Shown here piece by piece: positions 11,401 to 23,447 of a stretch of DNA of 64,000 nucleotides (the stretch's first letter is position 1; the number at the start of each line of letters is the position of its first letter). The position numbers and the translations under genes were made by a program. The notes below the pieces were generated by a model. The model saw only the letters and a program-made list of their open reading frames with translations. It made no database searches and was not told the DNA's origin. The DNA comes from Phoronis australis (lineage: Eukaryota; Phoronida; Phoronidae). The stretch covers positions 272,888 to 336,887 of the forward strand of contig NMRA01000031.1 of NCBI GenBank assembly GCA_002633005.1, written 5' to 3'.

Positions 11401-12645
11401 ATTCCCCCTTGAGTTGGTTCGTACAAGAGTGCAAACTCCTGGCAATCATTATTTATGCTACAATAAAATCTTGCCAACTGAAGACACAATATGGTGGAAA
11501 AAGATTTCTTTCATAAAGTATAAATAGCACCAACTAGAATTCTTAACACTTTAAAGGAGCATGCCACCCAAAAAGCAACCTATTTTGTATCAATTTAGAT
11601 CGAGTACTTCTACTCGATAACGGCACGTTCGGTTGCGTTACCTGACACCTGACGGCAGACGGAGGTGTTGAAATTATCCAATGATGTCATTGGTTTCACA
11701 CGCAGTCTGTTCAGCAGTTCACAACAGGGGTTACTGGTGTCAGCTTATCGCTTTAATCCATCGTTTAACACTAATAAATCATCAAACTTCAATGTAAAAC
11801 CCTTAAAAATACACCGAGTTCTTATAAAATTGAGTTATTTTATTTCATTGTTACGGATTTATTGGTATTTGGACACACCGTAGCCTACAAAGTTCGGCAG
11901 GACAATTTACCAAGGTCTGTAGCAGGAGTTCGGGGTCTGTTCGGAGATAAATTCAAAGTACTCTTCCACGAAATACAGACAGGATAACCTAGATCTGTGT
12001 TGTTTAGACATGTGATTTTCTGAGTTCTAAACACACAAAACGCTTGTTATCCCGGCCAGTGGCTCGGAACCCGATGAGGTCCGTTGCGGCCGTACAAAAG
12101 ACATCACGAACATAAGCCAGCCAAAGTTGGAAACTAAACTTCCAGTCAAGAAAATAATATACTAGCGAGCCAAAGAAGTAATGTGCACGTGATTATGTTG
12201 GTGAATTATCCATGAAACTGCAAATCTACTTACTCGTCAGGGGCTGCGAATTCTGGTTCCCCTTTGGCCACAGAGCCGTCAGGGCAGAAGTTGTACATTG
12301 ACAATCATTATTTGAATAATGTATAGGTAGATAAAGATTCCCCTAACACCTGGCCGTGGGATAGAAAATCTAGTTATTGTTTCACAACAGTTTCTGTCAG
12401 CAAACACAGAATTAGCATGCGCTCATTCGGCTTCGGTGTCCGGTCAATTAGTTTTATTGCACTAAAGCCGGTAACGCAGTGATTCATTCATTGCTGGCTT
12501 CTCAGTCAAATCATTTGCACTCATGAACACTCCAAAGGCATTACAAATTGCATCTAATGAGACAGACTTTTTTCAGTTTTACATAAGTATTGGTTAGGGT
12601 GAGAATAATTCATTTTGAAACAGAACGCTCAGTAATAAACGTCAA

Positions 12646-12800
12646 CATGGCAACTTGCAATCCCGATGTAGACGAGAGCTCATCCGACGAAGACTTCGCA
12701 GGTGGATCGTTAAGTTTCACAGTTCAAACCGAAATACAGTGATGAAGAAATACTAGAGAGGCGCCGTGAACACGCTCAGGCAACAGAATTGTATGGATAG
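12646..12800 (+). pseudogene. short coding-like relic, acidic N-terminus with frameshift
   Basis: An ATG in good context (caacATGG) opens MATCNPDVDESSSDEDFAGG. A frame change is then needed to read KYSDEEILERRREHAQATEL before a stop. The composition is protein-like and the break suggests decay. It lies in the TTAA element, on the strand opposite the THAP fragment. I cannot name the family. Confidence 0.3.
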
Positions 12801-12828
12801 TTATTTGGTAAGCCGGCATTTGTCTGAC

Positions 12829-13029
12829 TCACTGTCGACGACTGCAGGCCACAGATACGGAGATGGCCTCATACTTGCTATTTACAGCGTACTTTTCATT
12901 CTTCACTACCTCGAGCCACTTCCTAAGCATTTCGGACTCTCGAGGAAGTCGAAAAACGATATACCCGCTTTCCTCGCAGCTGCATACAGTTCGGATAAAC
13001 GGCAACGATGCACCGCAACATAGCGGCAT
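12829..13029 (-). pseudogene. THAP-domain-like fragment inside the TTAA element
   Basis: The minus-strand frame begins MPLCCGAS and contains SCEESGYIVFRLPRESEM followed by RKWLEVVKN. The MPxCC start, the RLP motif and R.KWL are typical of the first half of a THAP zinc finger. The C-terminal C-x2-H part and any transposase core are not found downstream. I read it as a relic of the element's own protein. Confidence 0.5.
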
Positions 13030-13614
13030 TCACTCTGCAAATGAACCACTGACGTCGCTGCATCGTTTCTCACCGTCCTTACAAGTTAACGCGACACCTC
13101 TCGGCAAGGTAAGGTCGATCGTATGCGAGGCGATGTGGATATAGACCGATTAAGACGGTAAAAAAGACTAATTAAATCGGGTGGCATTCTCCTTTAAAGT
13201 TCTACACCCCACATACAATAGCTACCTTCACTTTGTTTGCAGATATCGTGGGCATTCACAACAATCTTAGAAGCCTTTGACAAAAGAAAAAAATCGGATT
13301 TTGGTAACTGGTGAGAATTTAGCCTACACAGCTGAATTTCAAGCTCACCGATACCAAATGAAGTGTGGACTGCAATCACAGAAGCTAGATTGAAATTAAA
13401 TAATTCTCTCAGCAATTTTCAGTGAATCCGTGCTTTCAGAAAAAGCAGATTTAATAGCTTTTATGTTCCTTCAATAATGATGACAGCCGTAGACCTTGTT
13501 GTCATAACAATAATTTGTGCCTTTGAACCCCCGTTACCTAATTGGTTAGAGTTTATCTTCAGTAGCACACACTAAACCCAAATGGTTATTAAGTACATCC
13601 TCCTATAAACTTAC

Positions 13615-13688
13615 AAGGCCGTCCTTTTCTGACATGTTGGGGCTGAGTTACTGACAAGACTTCATGAATCTACCATCAAAGAAATGAT
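13615..13688 (-). CDS. SLC4A2: SLC4A2-like start exon (5'UTR plus first 7 codons)
   Basis: On the minus strand an acceptor (cttttcag) at 13689-13696 precedes a 53-base leader, then ATG at 13635 in the context CCAACATGT. It encodes MSEKDGL and ends in a phase-0 donor GTAAGT at 13614. The next exon begins in phase 0. The acceptor means at least one further non-coding exon lies upstream. The start is inferred from splice phase and fit; no alternative ATG in frame precedes it inside this exon. Confidence 0.7.
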
Positions 13689-14403
13689 CTGAAAAGAAAT
13701 AAAAATACCAGGATAAGTTTAAAAACATGTTGCCTGGGCAACAAAGACTACGGTAATGTTCAAGTTTACTAATCAGGAAATCGAGCACTATTCAAGCCAA
13801 TCTTTTTAAAAACTCAACAGCATTTCACCGTGTTTAGCCGGTTCAAAACAACAAACTAACTAGGCCTTTTTACTCTCATCAAATCGTACTCGTCATATTC
13901 CTAATAATGACAGGATTCTACTACCGTTGCCAAGACGAAAACATCAGCAACTCAATAAATGCTTCAGAGCGTATTGCAGTTGGCCAATCCTATGATTATG
14001 TATTTGAAAATGATGCATGAACGTATTGCCGGTAACATAAGTTCACTTGCTACAGAAATAGAATCCTATCAGTGTAAGGAATAGTACGAGATTGAATTGT
14101 AACAGTGAAAGGTCTCATTAGATTTTCATTCTAGTCACCTGAACAGGACAAAATGCAGCTTTATTTAACTCGACAATCTAACAACTATAATGAGTTTTAC
14201 CAGCACAATTTTATGACTTGGCTTGTAGAGGCACTATCTATGCTCTTTACCAACTGACATTTAAACTTCTGGTCATAAAATTCAACCAGAAACATTAGCT
14301 CACACTCAGTGACCCCAATACTGCTTGCCAAGTATCACTTTCATTTTAGTGCCTTTCATATGAATAAAAAAACAGTCGCCATCACCTGAGCACATTGCAA
14401 TAG

Positions 14404-14517
14404 GTCATGGGCATTTTGTCGCAGTAAGTCATGGGTATTTTGTTACAGTAAGTCATGGGCATTTTGTCGCAGTAAGTCATGGGCATTTTGTCGCAGTAAG
14501 TCATGGGCATTTTGTCA
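14404..14517. repeat. 24-bp tandem repeat, about 4.7 copies
   Basis: Unit gtcatgggcattttgtcgca plus gtaa, with two substitutions in the second copy. Located upstream of the anion exchanger start exon. Confidence 0.93.
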
Positions 14518-15129
14518 TATGTAACACTTTTGCATTGAAAGGAATTTGGAGAGATGATAACTCAGAAAGTCGCAAAAAACGGATCCTACTTACTAAAACA
14601 AGACTGCACACATATGCATATATTCAAGGCCCAGATGTCTATACTAACAACTGGAGACATATATAAAACAAGTCTGTGACAGTTTAACTTGCCAACACTG
14701 CTCTCTAGGAGTTCTAGCCAGGTTATAGGAAGGATTTCAAGCAAATTTCAAAAGTTGAACTGACAATGACAACAGAACAGTCAGACCACTAGTAAGCCCA
14801 CAATGTGTCCATGTTAACTCGCCTATTTCGTAGCTGTAAACACCAGGCCTTTTTGATAGATATTTATTGAATCCTTCATAAGAGACAACACAGCTGTTTT
14901 TATCTGTATGAATAACAGAGCAAGGTGTCTTTATCAGACGGTGACATTTGGCAGAAACCAATGAAAGTGAATCTCATACATCACATACTAATATTGAATG
15001 TATAATACCTATGTCATAGGCAACACATGTTCATTTAGTACACAGATGCCCACATTGATGGATTGCATATTATTTTAATTACCAAAGTGCATTAAATGCG
15101 CGTACTATTCAGTTTGGTGGAAAGATTGG

Positions 15130-16450
15130 GACACTTATCACAACTTAAATGTCAAACCTAATGTTGCGATAATGGAGCAGTGCTAGTACCACAAGCCAAC
15201 ATCACAGTCTCGTGTTCTCCACATCCTGTCTTAACATGTCACTGCAACCTATTTGCCAGCACTTGCAACACATCTGAATCGGTCTCAACAAGTTTGAATG
15301 GATACCGACACATTTTGGATTTCAGGTGCACAGAACATCATTAGGTACTGTTTGTAAATAATAAATTGTGGTCTTTTGGTGAATGTTGTTCGTTTGTAAA
15401 TTTTGCAAAAAATGTTAAACTAGCTCCGGAGCTTTACTGTTGAAGTACATCCTGTAAAGAAACCGGTACGTGTGCACTTAAGGTAGAGTAACTGCAAGTT
15501 CTAATATGCACTGCAGAGAATCTCTGCCACTGCCATGCGCCAGCATATTTGCTGATGTTTGCACACTTCCGACACGTTTGGGATTTCAGTTGTGAAGACC
15601 ACTATTATGTGCTGGTAAAGGTGTTGCAGAACACAGGCAAAAGTATGCGGACACTGCCGAAGTGCACTTTATCAAGTCTAGAGTAGAGGCTATGGAGCAC
15701 TGACTATAGTATTTATGCATACTATCAAGTTTGATATGAAAAAATATAATAAACCTAATTTTACCTTTTAGAAAAGTTTGTATCTATTGGCAACAACCTA
15801 AAAATACGAATTACAATTTCGAATGAATAAGTAACACTACATTAACAAAAAATCCATAGCTTCTCACTATAACAGTCGCGTTTCCTTGCAGTTTTTGGTC
15901 GTGATCTACTAGACTTGGTCCGCCACTAGAAAGCAGCGCAAGCTTCACAATGGGCTGAATCGCAAACGACACCTATAGGATGTCCGCAGTACTCAAATTT
16001 GGCGACTTCAAATCCGAAATGGCGAGCTGAGTTGGGCGTTTTCTTAATGCCGGACGCTGTAATAACATGTGCACTCTGCCAAGTCTGGTGCTAAGGCTCT
16101 GTAGGACATAGGTGAAAGTACGGTATTCAGATAATACTACTGCCGAATTTGGGTAGAGGCAGTGTAACACTGAGGACACTCCTGACAGACTATTTGTTCT
16201 GTCAAGTCTGGTGTCAGGACTCAGGGACATGGTGATTGACAGTTATCCACATGGTGTCAGGACTCCAGGACAACAGGATTGATAGCTATCCAGATAATGA
16301 AATACCAGAATAGTGCCAAGTTTTGTATAGAGGCAGGGTAGCACCAAGAACACTATGGGGCAGCAATTTGTGGAGTCAAAGAGACCTAGCGAACAGCAGT
16401 TCCCAATTCGTAAGTGCCAACTGAAGACTTCTACAGACACTCCCTATCAA
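15130..16450. repeat. diverged repeated segments with shared 'caagtctggtg ... tagaggcag' phrases
   Basis: Phrases such as gccaagtctggtg, ccagataatgaaat/tcagataatactac and tagaggcagggtagcacc/tagaggcagtgtaacact recur with roughly 185-bp spacing near 16.07-16.35 kb, with a weaker copy near 15.6 kb. Boundaries are uncertain. Confidence 0.4.
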
Positions 16451-16477
16451 ATGTATGACTAGATAATTCACTCCTAC

Positions 16478-16522
16478 CTTCTTTGATGCCTGCACTTTAT
16501 CTGACAGTAGGAATTAGCTGCA
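16478..16522 (-). other. candidate non-coding 5' exon of the anion exchanger
   Basis: On the minus strand attttcag precedes a 45-nt segment followed by the donor GTAGGAG. It sits upstream of the start exon, which needs at least one upstream exon. No coding content is required. It could equally be a chance splice-site pair. Confidence 0.22.
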
Positions 16523-18200
16523 CTGAAAATACAAAAGACGAATTTGATTGGCCAACACAAGACTAAACATGAACAAGCAAATAACAAATGGTATCAAGCA
16601 TGACAATTGAGACTTAACATAAGGCCAAAATAGCACAGTTGGTTTCTGGTCTGTACGTCAACTCATTACGAGTCTACCTTTGCCACCTGAAAAAATGTCC
16701 ATCAATTTCAGCTGACGTCTCATTTTTTTTGAAAAGCTTAACAAAAGAATCTAAGCAAGGTTTGAAATGCTACGATTTGAGTACAAAAATCCCACATAGT
16801 GTCATTTGCTCATCTCTGTGAATTTCTTTTTTTTTTTTTTGAAACAGTGAGCAACTACCGGTATTTACACTCGGATTTCAAGATCAGAATCAATTATGCT
16901 TTTTGACCCAAATAGCCAACAACTATTTTTTCAGACATCATGACACTGGCGAATGACGTAGATCGCACATTTCAACCCTACAGAGAAAAGAGTATTGGGA
17001 GAGCAGCAACCCCAGGCTAGGCATTAATTCAGCTAACTTGCAACAGGTCATTACAAGGAGTCCTCATAGGTTAATCATTACCCTCCTAACAAAGCAGCCC
17101 CAGTACTCTTCTGTGCACTTCCTCCTGATACACCATGCCACCATGCATGCATTCATCAAAACATCCAACAGGCAAGTTATTGAAAATAAAAAACTGAATT
17201 CATAATATTATTGTTCATGATTCGTGTCCATGGCAACCCTTGTACTTATTAGTTGGCTCTACCCACGCAGTAACCTTCAAAATAGTTGTGCTCATTTAAA
17301 ATTATACAAATATGTGCAAAACCTCTGTAACCGCGTTATAAATAGGACAAAGACGTACACACGATAGAATGTGGAGCACAGAGAGTGAAACCTTTGGCTG
17401 ACTAGTTACAAGGATAATTTTAGGAGCACGCCACACGTCACTGGTGCATAAAAAATTTCATTGACGGCTTGACGCACTACGATTACTTTATTCGGGTCAA
17501 CGGGTGTACTAAAACTGTCACAATTTCGCCTGACTTTATCCGGAAAAATACACATTGCATTCAGAATATATTAAAACTAAAACGCAGAACAGTTGATTAT
17601 AAGGATCTGACATATTTCAATAATGCAGATGCCAACTATGGATTTATGTGTATCTGTAGATCTATTGAAATGCAGGTAGCCATTCAGACCACTCAATAAT
17701 TGGGCAACTATTTGACGCAGTAGATGAAAAACTCACATTTAAAATGCCACAATCCAAAAATCAAACTGAAAAAGGGCAGACATTCGACAAACATGGCCCA
17801 TAGATTTGAGGCTGTGAGGGGCAACTGACTCATAGCCACGTTTTTCTAAAATGATTTTTGAACTAATGCGCCTGCTATTACATTTACAAAACATTGAGTG
17901 CTTCAAGGAGTTCGGTGTTCATCTTGGTTTGGTAACGATTGACTTTCAACGGCTCCATACTAAATTATACTCGGGCAGCCTGCCCTGGTCGTACGCAAAA
18001 TTCATGTTTATTGAACAAGAAATTCATCCTGTAGTGTGCGAGCAAATTAAGAAGTTAGAGCAACACCAAGTGCTGATATGACTATCACAGATACAAAAGA
18101 CAATCATGACTATCTTAAAAAATGACTCTAGGAGGTGGAAAGTCAGCAATGCTCTCCTCACTTGCCACCTTTCATCATGACACTTCAAGCACTTTGAATC
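16523..18200. other. non-coding stretch; poly-T tract, nothing else recognised
   Basis: A poly-T run lies near 16,828-16,841. Open frames (for example 17469-17699 and 17851-18081) lack recognisable homology or splice context. Confidence 0.45.
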
Positions 18201-18234
18201 GGGAGGCAGATGACAAAGGACACAAAGACAATAA

Positions 18235-18640
18235 AAAGGCCACTAGGGGGCCCAGCATAAGTCAAATCCATCTGAAGCAGATCAGTGCTGTCTAACAACA
18301 TGACAGTAACTTATTTGTTAAATTTCATAAACATCTTACATCCATCGATGAACTTGGTTGACATGAAGATAGACATACCGGTAAATAAAAACTGTCACAA
18401 GTGGAAGATGAATTTGTCCCAACATAATACACATATCGAATTTCATGAAGATCCATCCATGAAATTGTACTTAGCCTCGGGCAGAAAAGTTGCCACAAGA
18501 TGGCGCCATAGCAGTACAACTCTTTCAAAACACATCGTCAATCAAGCAATTCCCAGTCGGAACATATACATGTCAAATTTTATGATAGTGGGGTGGACAC
18601 AAACAAAACAGACTCGAAAATAATAAAAATGAATTTTCTC
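18235..18640 (+). repeat. dispersed copy of the CCACTAGG-type repeat family
   Basis: Contains ccactagggggccc (18240) and ccacaagatggcgcc (18493), about 253 bp apart, with family phrases such as caaatccatctgaa, aatttcatgaagatccatcc and ggggtggacacaaac. It shows that the modules of the 5.6-7.6 kb array also exist outside it. Confidence 0.75.
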
Positions 18641-20614
18641 GATTCCGAAGACTGGGACATATATGATTTTGGCATTAATTATATTTCTGAAATGTCAGAT
18701 GCTTTTATAGATGGTACTCCTTTGAAGCTTGAATGGCGTGCCATCAATCAAACAATGCTATTACGTTCAAAACACACTCTTCCTATTTTCTTGTCCACGC
18801 TTCCCTTGTTTTTGGGTATATTAATACAAACTGAAGGCCTATACTTCCCATCCAAGGCCTGTGCCCAATGTCAAGGTCAAGGCCTCATATAATATGTGGC
18901 TGCAGCAAACATTCCCATGGCCAAGGGGGTGGTGCAGGAGCGAACAACCCCACCCTAAAGACGGTCAAGGTCTGCTCAAAGAACTGTCCATGAGCACTCC
19001 AGGTCCACTACAGCCTCTGAGTCACTTTTGCTTTTCATTGAACCTGAAAGGTCTGAGATGTGACTGACTGACTGACTGGGTGTAGAGAAAATAGTGATAA
19101 GGGGATTGCGAAGAGTAAAAGGAAGGTACCTATTGCAGCAAAATAGCTGGCTATACAGGCTAATGGATGTTGGTGCTGCTTTCTGGCTAAGTTTGAAGGG
19201 CACACAAGTCGAATCTAGCCCAAAAAAAGGTTAAGGCAGGTCCTGCTTAGCCTACATCTGATCACCGCCCAGTGGATGGGTGTGTTAGATCTAACGAATG
19301 TTAGTATGAGACTGAAAATAATATTCAACAAACTGGTGTCTGAAAAAATAAACTACGCATTTGAACCGCCCACTCAAACAAGCCTGTGTTGGTAGGATTA
19401 AGCTGTCCTCAACAAGAAAGGATTTACAAACAATGACAGAACAGATATAGGATTTTATTTCTTCCTCATTGATCTTCCGCCCTCAACTCTTAACAAAATG
19501 CTTGCTTCTTTACAAGTTCACTGCTACACATGGAAGGGTATCTGACCAGAGACGGAGGCAAGAAAATTGCAAACCCTCTAAACCCATAAGACCGAAACGA
19601 AGTCCAACATGTCCAAAGGCAAAGACGGGTAGCCCCATAACCACCTTCGTAAGTGGAGCTAAAATGTTGACTTAATCGACGTCATAGCAGAAAACATACA
19701 TGTGATTATGTTCACAGACATGAACCGTTAGCATACGTACCAGTTGAAACATGTGCAAGCTCATTCAAACCCCTGATCCTTAATATAACGACAGTAAACA
19801 AAAATAGTCACACAATGACCTCCACACCGCTTACCGAGTCATGAGTGACAAGAGCAGCTATTCCATTTCCATCACATAGGGGTGTTAGGTTATCATCACT
19901 GAATACATGAGCATCTGTTGGCGTATTTAAGAGCAGGTTGTTGTTTTACAAATTCTCAGGCAAAATTCAAAATTGCCGTTTGTTAAAAAGCGTGAGTTTG
20001 TCAATCCAACGACTGGTTTAGGACTCGCACCAATTTCGACAAACGCGGAAAATGAATGGCAAGTCGACTCAACTACAAAACAATGTGGGGGTCAATATAG
20101 GTAGCTAGTGAAAGTGGACTGTGCAAAACAAACAACCACTCTTTTGCCAGAGACTGTAGAGTAACCCCTAAGCTCTTACCGAAATACCTTGCGTGCGATC
20201 AGTGGACGCGCGAATTTCACGAAATGCAAGATCACGCAAGACTTCGCGAGATATCACCATGTATACACGAGTCTACGGTTTCTACGAGCGTGTGAGCACA
20301 CACGTAGTGGACACTCCTTGCTGTAGGTAAAGGTTTGTATCCTGCACAGACCTTCCAGATTGGCCTCATGCGCTATCTGTGACGTAACAGTGTGAGCCCA
20401 AAGGCGAGGATACCTGTCCCCAGCAAGAAACAGTCCCAAATGGGGACTCTACTAAGTTCCCTAAATCTTTTGCGTATTTGTTTCGTTCTTTACTTACTCA
20501 CAGATGCAATGATGATTTTTTCTTCATTATAAACTCCTCTTCGAAACTAATGACATTTTCTAACAATATAAAAACTGAGACCTTATAATTCAATCAAAAT
20601 AATTAGGGACTTAG
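18641..20614. other. non-coding stretch; short GACT microsatellite only
   Basis: A short (GACT)n run lies at about 19,060-19,077. Around 20,150-20,250 there is a caagatcacgcaagacttcgcgagatatc phrase related by reverse complement to repeats at 28.85 and 55.07 kb. No gene recognised. Confidence 0.4.
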
Positions 20615-20638
20615 CAGCGGCGGATCTACGGGAGGGTT

Positions 20639-20792
20639 CAGGGGTGGGTGCAGGATTTTTATTTAGGGGGGGACCTGGCAGAGAATTAGCCAGGATTTTG
20701 CCCGTGAGATGGCGCACCCCCGAACTGCCAAATGGAAGCTGGGAGTTTTAGGGGGGCATAGCCCCCTTGGCCCCCCTCTAAATCCGCCACTG
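20639..20792 (-). mobile_element. 154-bp MITE nested in the hAT-like element
   Basis: Ends caggggtgggtgcaggattt and ctctaaatccgccactg. A perfect 5-bp target duplication GGGTT flanks it (20634-20638 and 20793-20797). The same 154-bp element occurs at 34263-34416 in the opposite orientation, also with a 5-bp duplication. It inserted into the left end of the larger transposon. Confidence 0.8.
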
Positions 20793-21448
20793 GGGTTCAG
20801 GGGGTTTAAGCCCCCCTTGGGCCAGGACCCAAAAATAAAACAAGTAAAAACCAAAAACGTCTCCAGCAAAACAAAAGCGACACCGCCAGCATGTGTAAAC
20901 CCCAAGTAAACTAACTTGGAAAAATTGAGGGCGGAGGTTCACTCTGAAAATATAATTTTTTGCATTGTGAATTGCTGTTATGAAAATCGACGCATTTCGA
21001 TTCTTCGTGACTCATCGGCAAAACGCGCGGAGATTAATTGTGTGCGCGCTTCCGTCGACACTTCTGAAGTAGCCAAGCATTTTAGATGGATCCACCGCTG
21101 ACGGAAAGAGCAGCTCTGTAGCTGATTTCTGTAGGTAACTACATAGCTTCTTTACTCTAAGATATGTTTTGATTTAATCATGGGAAATATTGTGGTGCCG
21201 CAACCCTGATATTTAGGCGAATTGACGTGCAACGTTTTCACCTCATCTGTCATGCCGTGTCATTCCATTATACTCCACACGTTTGTAACTCGAATTTGAC
21301 TGGTCTATAGTTAAGTTGTCTTGCGCAATATCACACAGTGTACATGTACATGTAATATTTTTGAAAAGAACTCGTTTTCCGAAGAATTGCTATTGTCGCG
21401 GGCGCCGTGGTCTGGTCACGAGTCCGTTTGAAGATGCACTCTAACAAC

Positions 21449-22446
21449 ATAGGTGGATTTAGGGGGGGGCCAGGGGGCCCGCCCCCCCCCCCCTTTGGCT
21501 GCCCCAAAAAATAAAACAGTAAGCCAGAGCGGAGGGAAATGTTGAGTTTATTAATTAACTCCGATAATTAAAATTATAGGGATGAAAAAAGATTTAGGAG
21601 TGCAGTTTTAGTGTGTGTGGGGGGCTCAAATCCAATTTCAAGTGTCAAATTCGGAACACGGCGCATTCGTAACGGAACTATGGCTAAGTATAGGCTTTCC
21701 CGCGATATCCCAAGCGACCGGCAGTGGCGCTGCGCACTACGACTTCGTTTCCGTCGTCTGCTTCACTGTACAATGAAGAAAATTTATTTCATTTTTTAAA
21801 GAAAATGGAGCCTGAGTGACGATGAAAAAACAGAAGCTGCTGGTAAGATGTGAATTTTAATCGAACCCTTAGTGAATCACTCAGAAGCTCGCAATACACT
21901 CTTTGTCAAACCTTATCTTAAGGCGATTTCCAAAGCAATCCCGTCATTATTGCCAACAAGAAAAACGGATTTGGTCTTTTGGGCATTTAAAGACTATTTT
22001 AAATACAACAAATTTGTTAAGAATTGATGGCACAAAATATAAAACGCGTAATAAACATTACAAAACGAAAAGAAGTCGGTTTCGCGCGCAAACGCTGTGG
22101 ACCATAAACAAGAAGGAGTCTTAGTATAAAATTATTAGTTAATCGTGGTGGTGTAGTGGTAACGCAGGCGCGCTCTATCCGCCAGGTCGTGAGTTCGAGT
22201 CTTTCATTCTTGCAGTTTTTCCTGTTTGACATGTTCTCCGTGTTTTTTCCCCTTTTTTCTTGGATAATACTTCAGGAATCAAGGAAAATGCTTGATTTTT
22301 AGAGGTAAAAACAGAAAAATTTCCCCCCTCCCGACCTCCCCCCATTCGGTGCTATGCGCATCTACAATCGTGGTTCAGTTTGCGCAAATGCTTACAGCCG
22401 GACAAAATGTTGGCCCCCCCTTGTGATATCCTAGATCCGCCACTGA
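21449..22446. mobile_element. about 1-kb TIR element with GC-rich ends, nested in the hAT-like element
   Basis: The left end cataggtggatttagggggg and right end gatatcctagatccgccactg are related inverted termini. The same termini occur on the elements at 56693-56999 and 57545-57840. A tRNA-like segment lies inside at 22,145-22,203. No target duplication is clear. Confidence 0.5.
22141..22205 (+). repeat. tRNA-like segment (SINE head or tRNA relic)
   Basis: Contains an A-box-like tggtgtagtggtaacgc and a B-box gtgagttcgagtc at appropriate spacing (about 32 bp). Flanking bases do not form a convincing 7-bp acceptor stem, so a functional tRNA is unlikely; a tRNA-derived SINE relic is more likely. 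Confidence 0.5.
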
Positions 22447-22931
22447 AGTTATGTCTATACAAAGAATGACCAAGGGGGCACTCACATTTGCAAAGTGACC
22501 GCATTCGCGAACAGTGTACAGTACCAGAAATTGCGAGGAGGCTGTATTTTCACAGCAAAAGTCTTGCGGGACTCGTGCGATGTTCAATAGGCCTTCAAAG
22601 GAGCACTAGTTCCGACCTCAACACCTACCGTCTTTCTACCTGCAATAAGCACTACTGCCGTCTTCTATACTGGGAATTTCCGCAGAAAGGCCCACCCGAT
22701 GAAACGCTCATGCCCATGGGTATTTATTTGATGTTAGTACTTAGGGTTTCAAGCGTTCAGACATTGGGACGTTTATTCCGAAAATTGCAAGAGATACAAA
22801 TAGGTCCTGGGATACATCGTCTAGGTTTGAAGTAGTTCACGATGAACGGATCAAACTTAGTTGCGCATGTAAGTCTTTTGAATGGACTTGGAAACCTCAG
22901 GAGGCTTAGTGCAAACTGAGCTGCGAAACAA

Positions 22932-23123
22932 GATGCCGACATAGTAGAGGCTTACAAGCTCATTTACACAGCAGTTGACGAAGTGCAAGCGTTGGGAACA
23001 AATATCGAAGATGTCTGGGTAAAATGGTTCCAAGACAAGCAAACCATTGGATCCGATTTACAGATTCCTCGGCAGTCTAGAGAACAGCAGGATAGGACTA
23101 ACGTTCCTGGAGAAACACCCACG
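22932..23123 (+). pseudogene. hAT transposase fragment (ZMYM1/DUF4371-type), part 1
   Basis: The plus-strand frame reads DADIVEAYKLIYTAVDEVQA, then NIEDVWVKWFQD, DLQIPRQSREQQDRTNVPGE and a double stop. The IPRxSRxQQxRTNVP motif is characteristic of animal hAT transposases related to ZMYM1 and the '52 kDa repressor' proteins. The frame is closed by a stop 5' of this segment. It lies in the 20615-24492 element and supports its hAT assignment. Confidence 0.75.
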
Positions 23124-23366
23124 TAATAAGTTATAGTTATACACAGTTTGTACATAATGTCCGTTTTTTATGCTTGTGTACAATGAAAACGAAATAGAAA
23201 TTATATTTGGTCATGCCAAATTTACCCAGTACAGCAGAGGGTCTACGAACGCACAGAAACTGATTCAGTTTTGTATTTCCACTTGGCTCTATCTGCTTCA
23301 TATCCAAAATCTATTTCACGTAGTGCGTAGTTAAATTTGTACTCAATACTTGTTTCTTCCAATGAG

Positions 23367-23447
23367 TATTACAGAATGATGCGAAAGCCCTTCCTAGACA
23401 ACCTCTCGCAGCAGTTGACGACCAGATGTATAAAATACACGTATTAG
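23367..23447 (+). pseudogene. hAT transposase fragment, part 2
   Basis: The frame reads YYRMMRKPFLDNLSQQLTTR, which in intact hAT relatives directly follows the RTNVPGETP segment. Here it is displaced by about 240 bp, either an intron or an insertion. A stop follows soon after. The dimerisation domain is not recognised downstream. Confidence 0.7.

Larger units (their letters stand above)
11555..13193. mobile_element. degenerate TTAA-flanked DNA transposon (Kolobok- or piggyBac-like) with THAP-like fragment
   Basis: TIRs AGGAGCATGCCACCC (left) and GGGTGGCATTCTCCT (right) match at 14 of 15 bases and are flanked by TTAA on both sides (11551-11554, 13194-13197). TTAA targets are typical of piggyBac and Kolobok. 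The minus-strand fragment with a THAP-like N-terminus favours Kolobok, whose transposases often carry THAP domains. Coding parts are broken, so it is non-autonomous. Confidence 0.75.
1..13688 (-). other. SLC4A2: SLC4 anion exchanger gene (AE2/AE3-like), 5' half; gene span
   Basis: Six minus-strand exons join without a phase conflict: 13615-13688 (start), 9775-9982, 9191-9291, 4698-5037, 1964-2086 and 1-336 (runs off the window). Together they encode about 375 residues, close to the length of the vertebrate AE2 N-terminal region up to the same point. The last exon contains [12 protein letters not shown] followed by [14 protein letters not shown], the hallmark of the cytoplasmic domain of SLC4 Cl-/HCO3- exchangers (AE1-AE3); the Na-coupled members differ here. 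The acidic, His-rich leader (EFDDHHRSS) and the RxHxxxRGFRRH stretch follow the AE2/AE3 order rather than the short AE1 leader. The protein would exchange chloride for bicarbonate across the plasma membrane; the transmembrane part lies outside the window. AE2 versus AE3 cannot be decided, because invertebrate genes often predate that split. Confidence 0.88.

Noticed and set aside
22141-22205. Functional tRNA gene
   Set aside because: Boxes A and B are present but the acceptor stem does not pair and the segment is inside a transposon.
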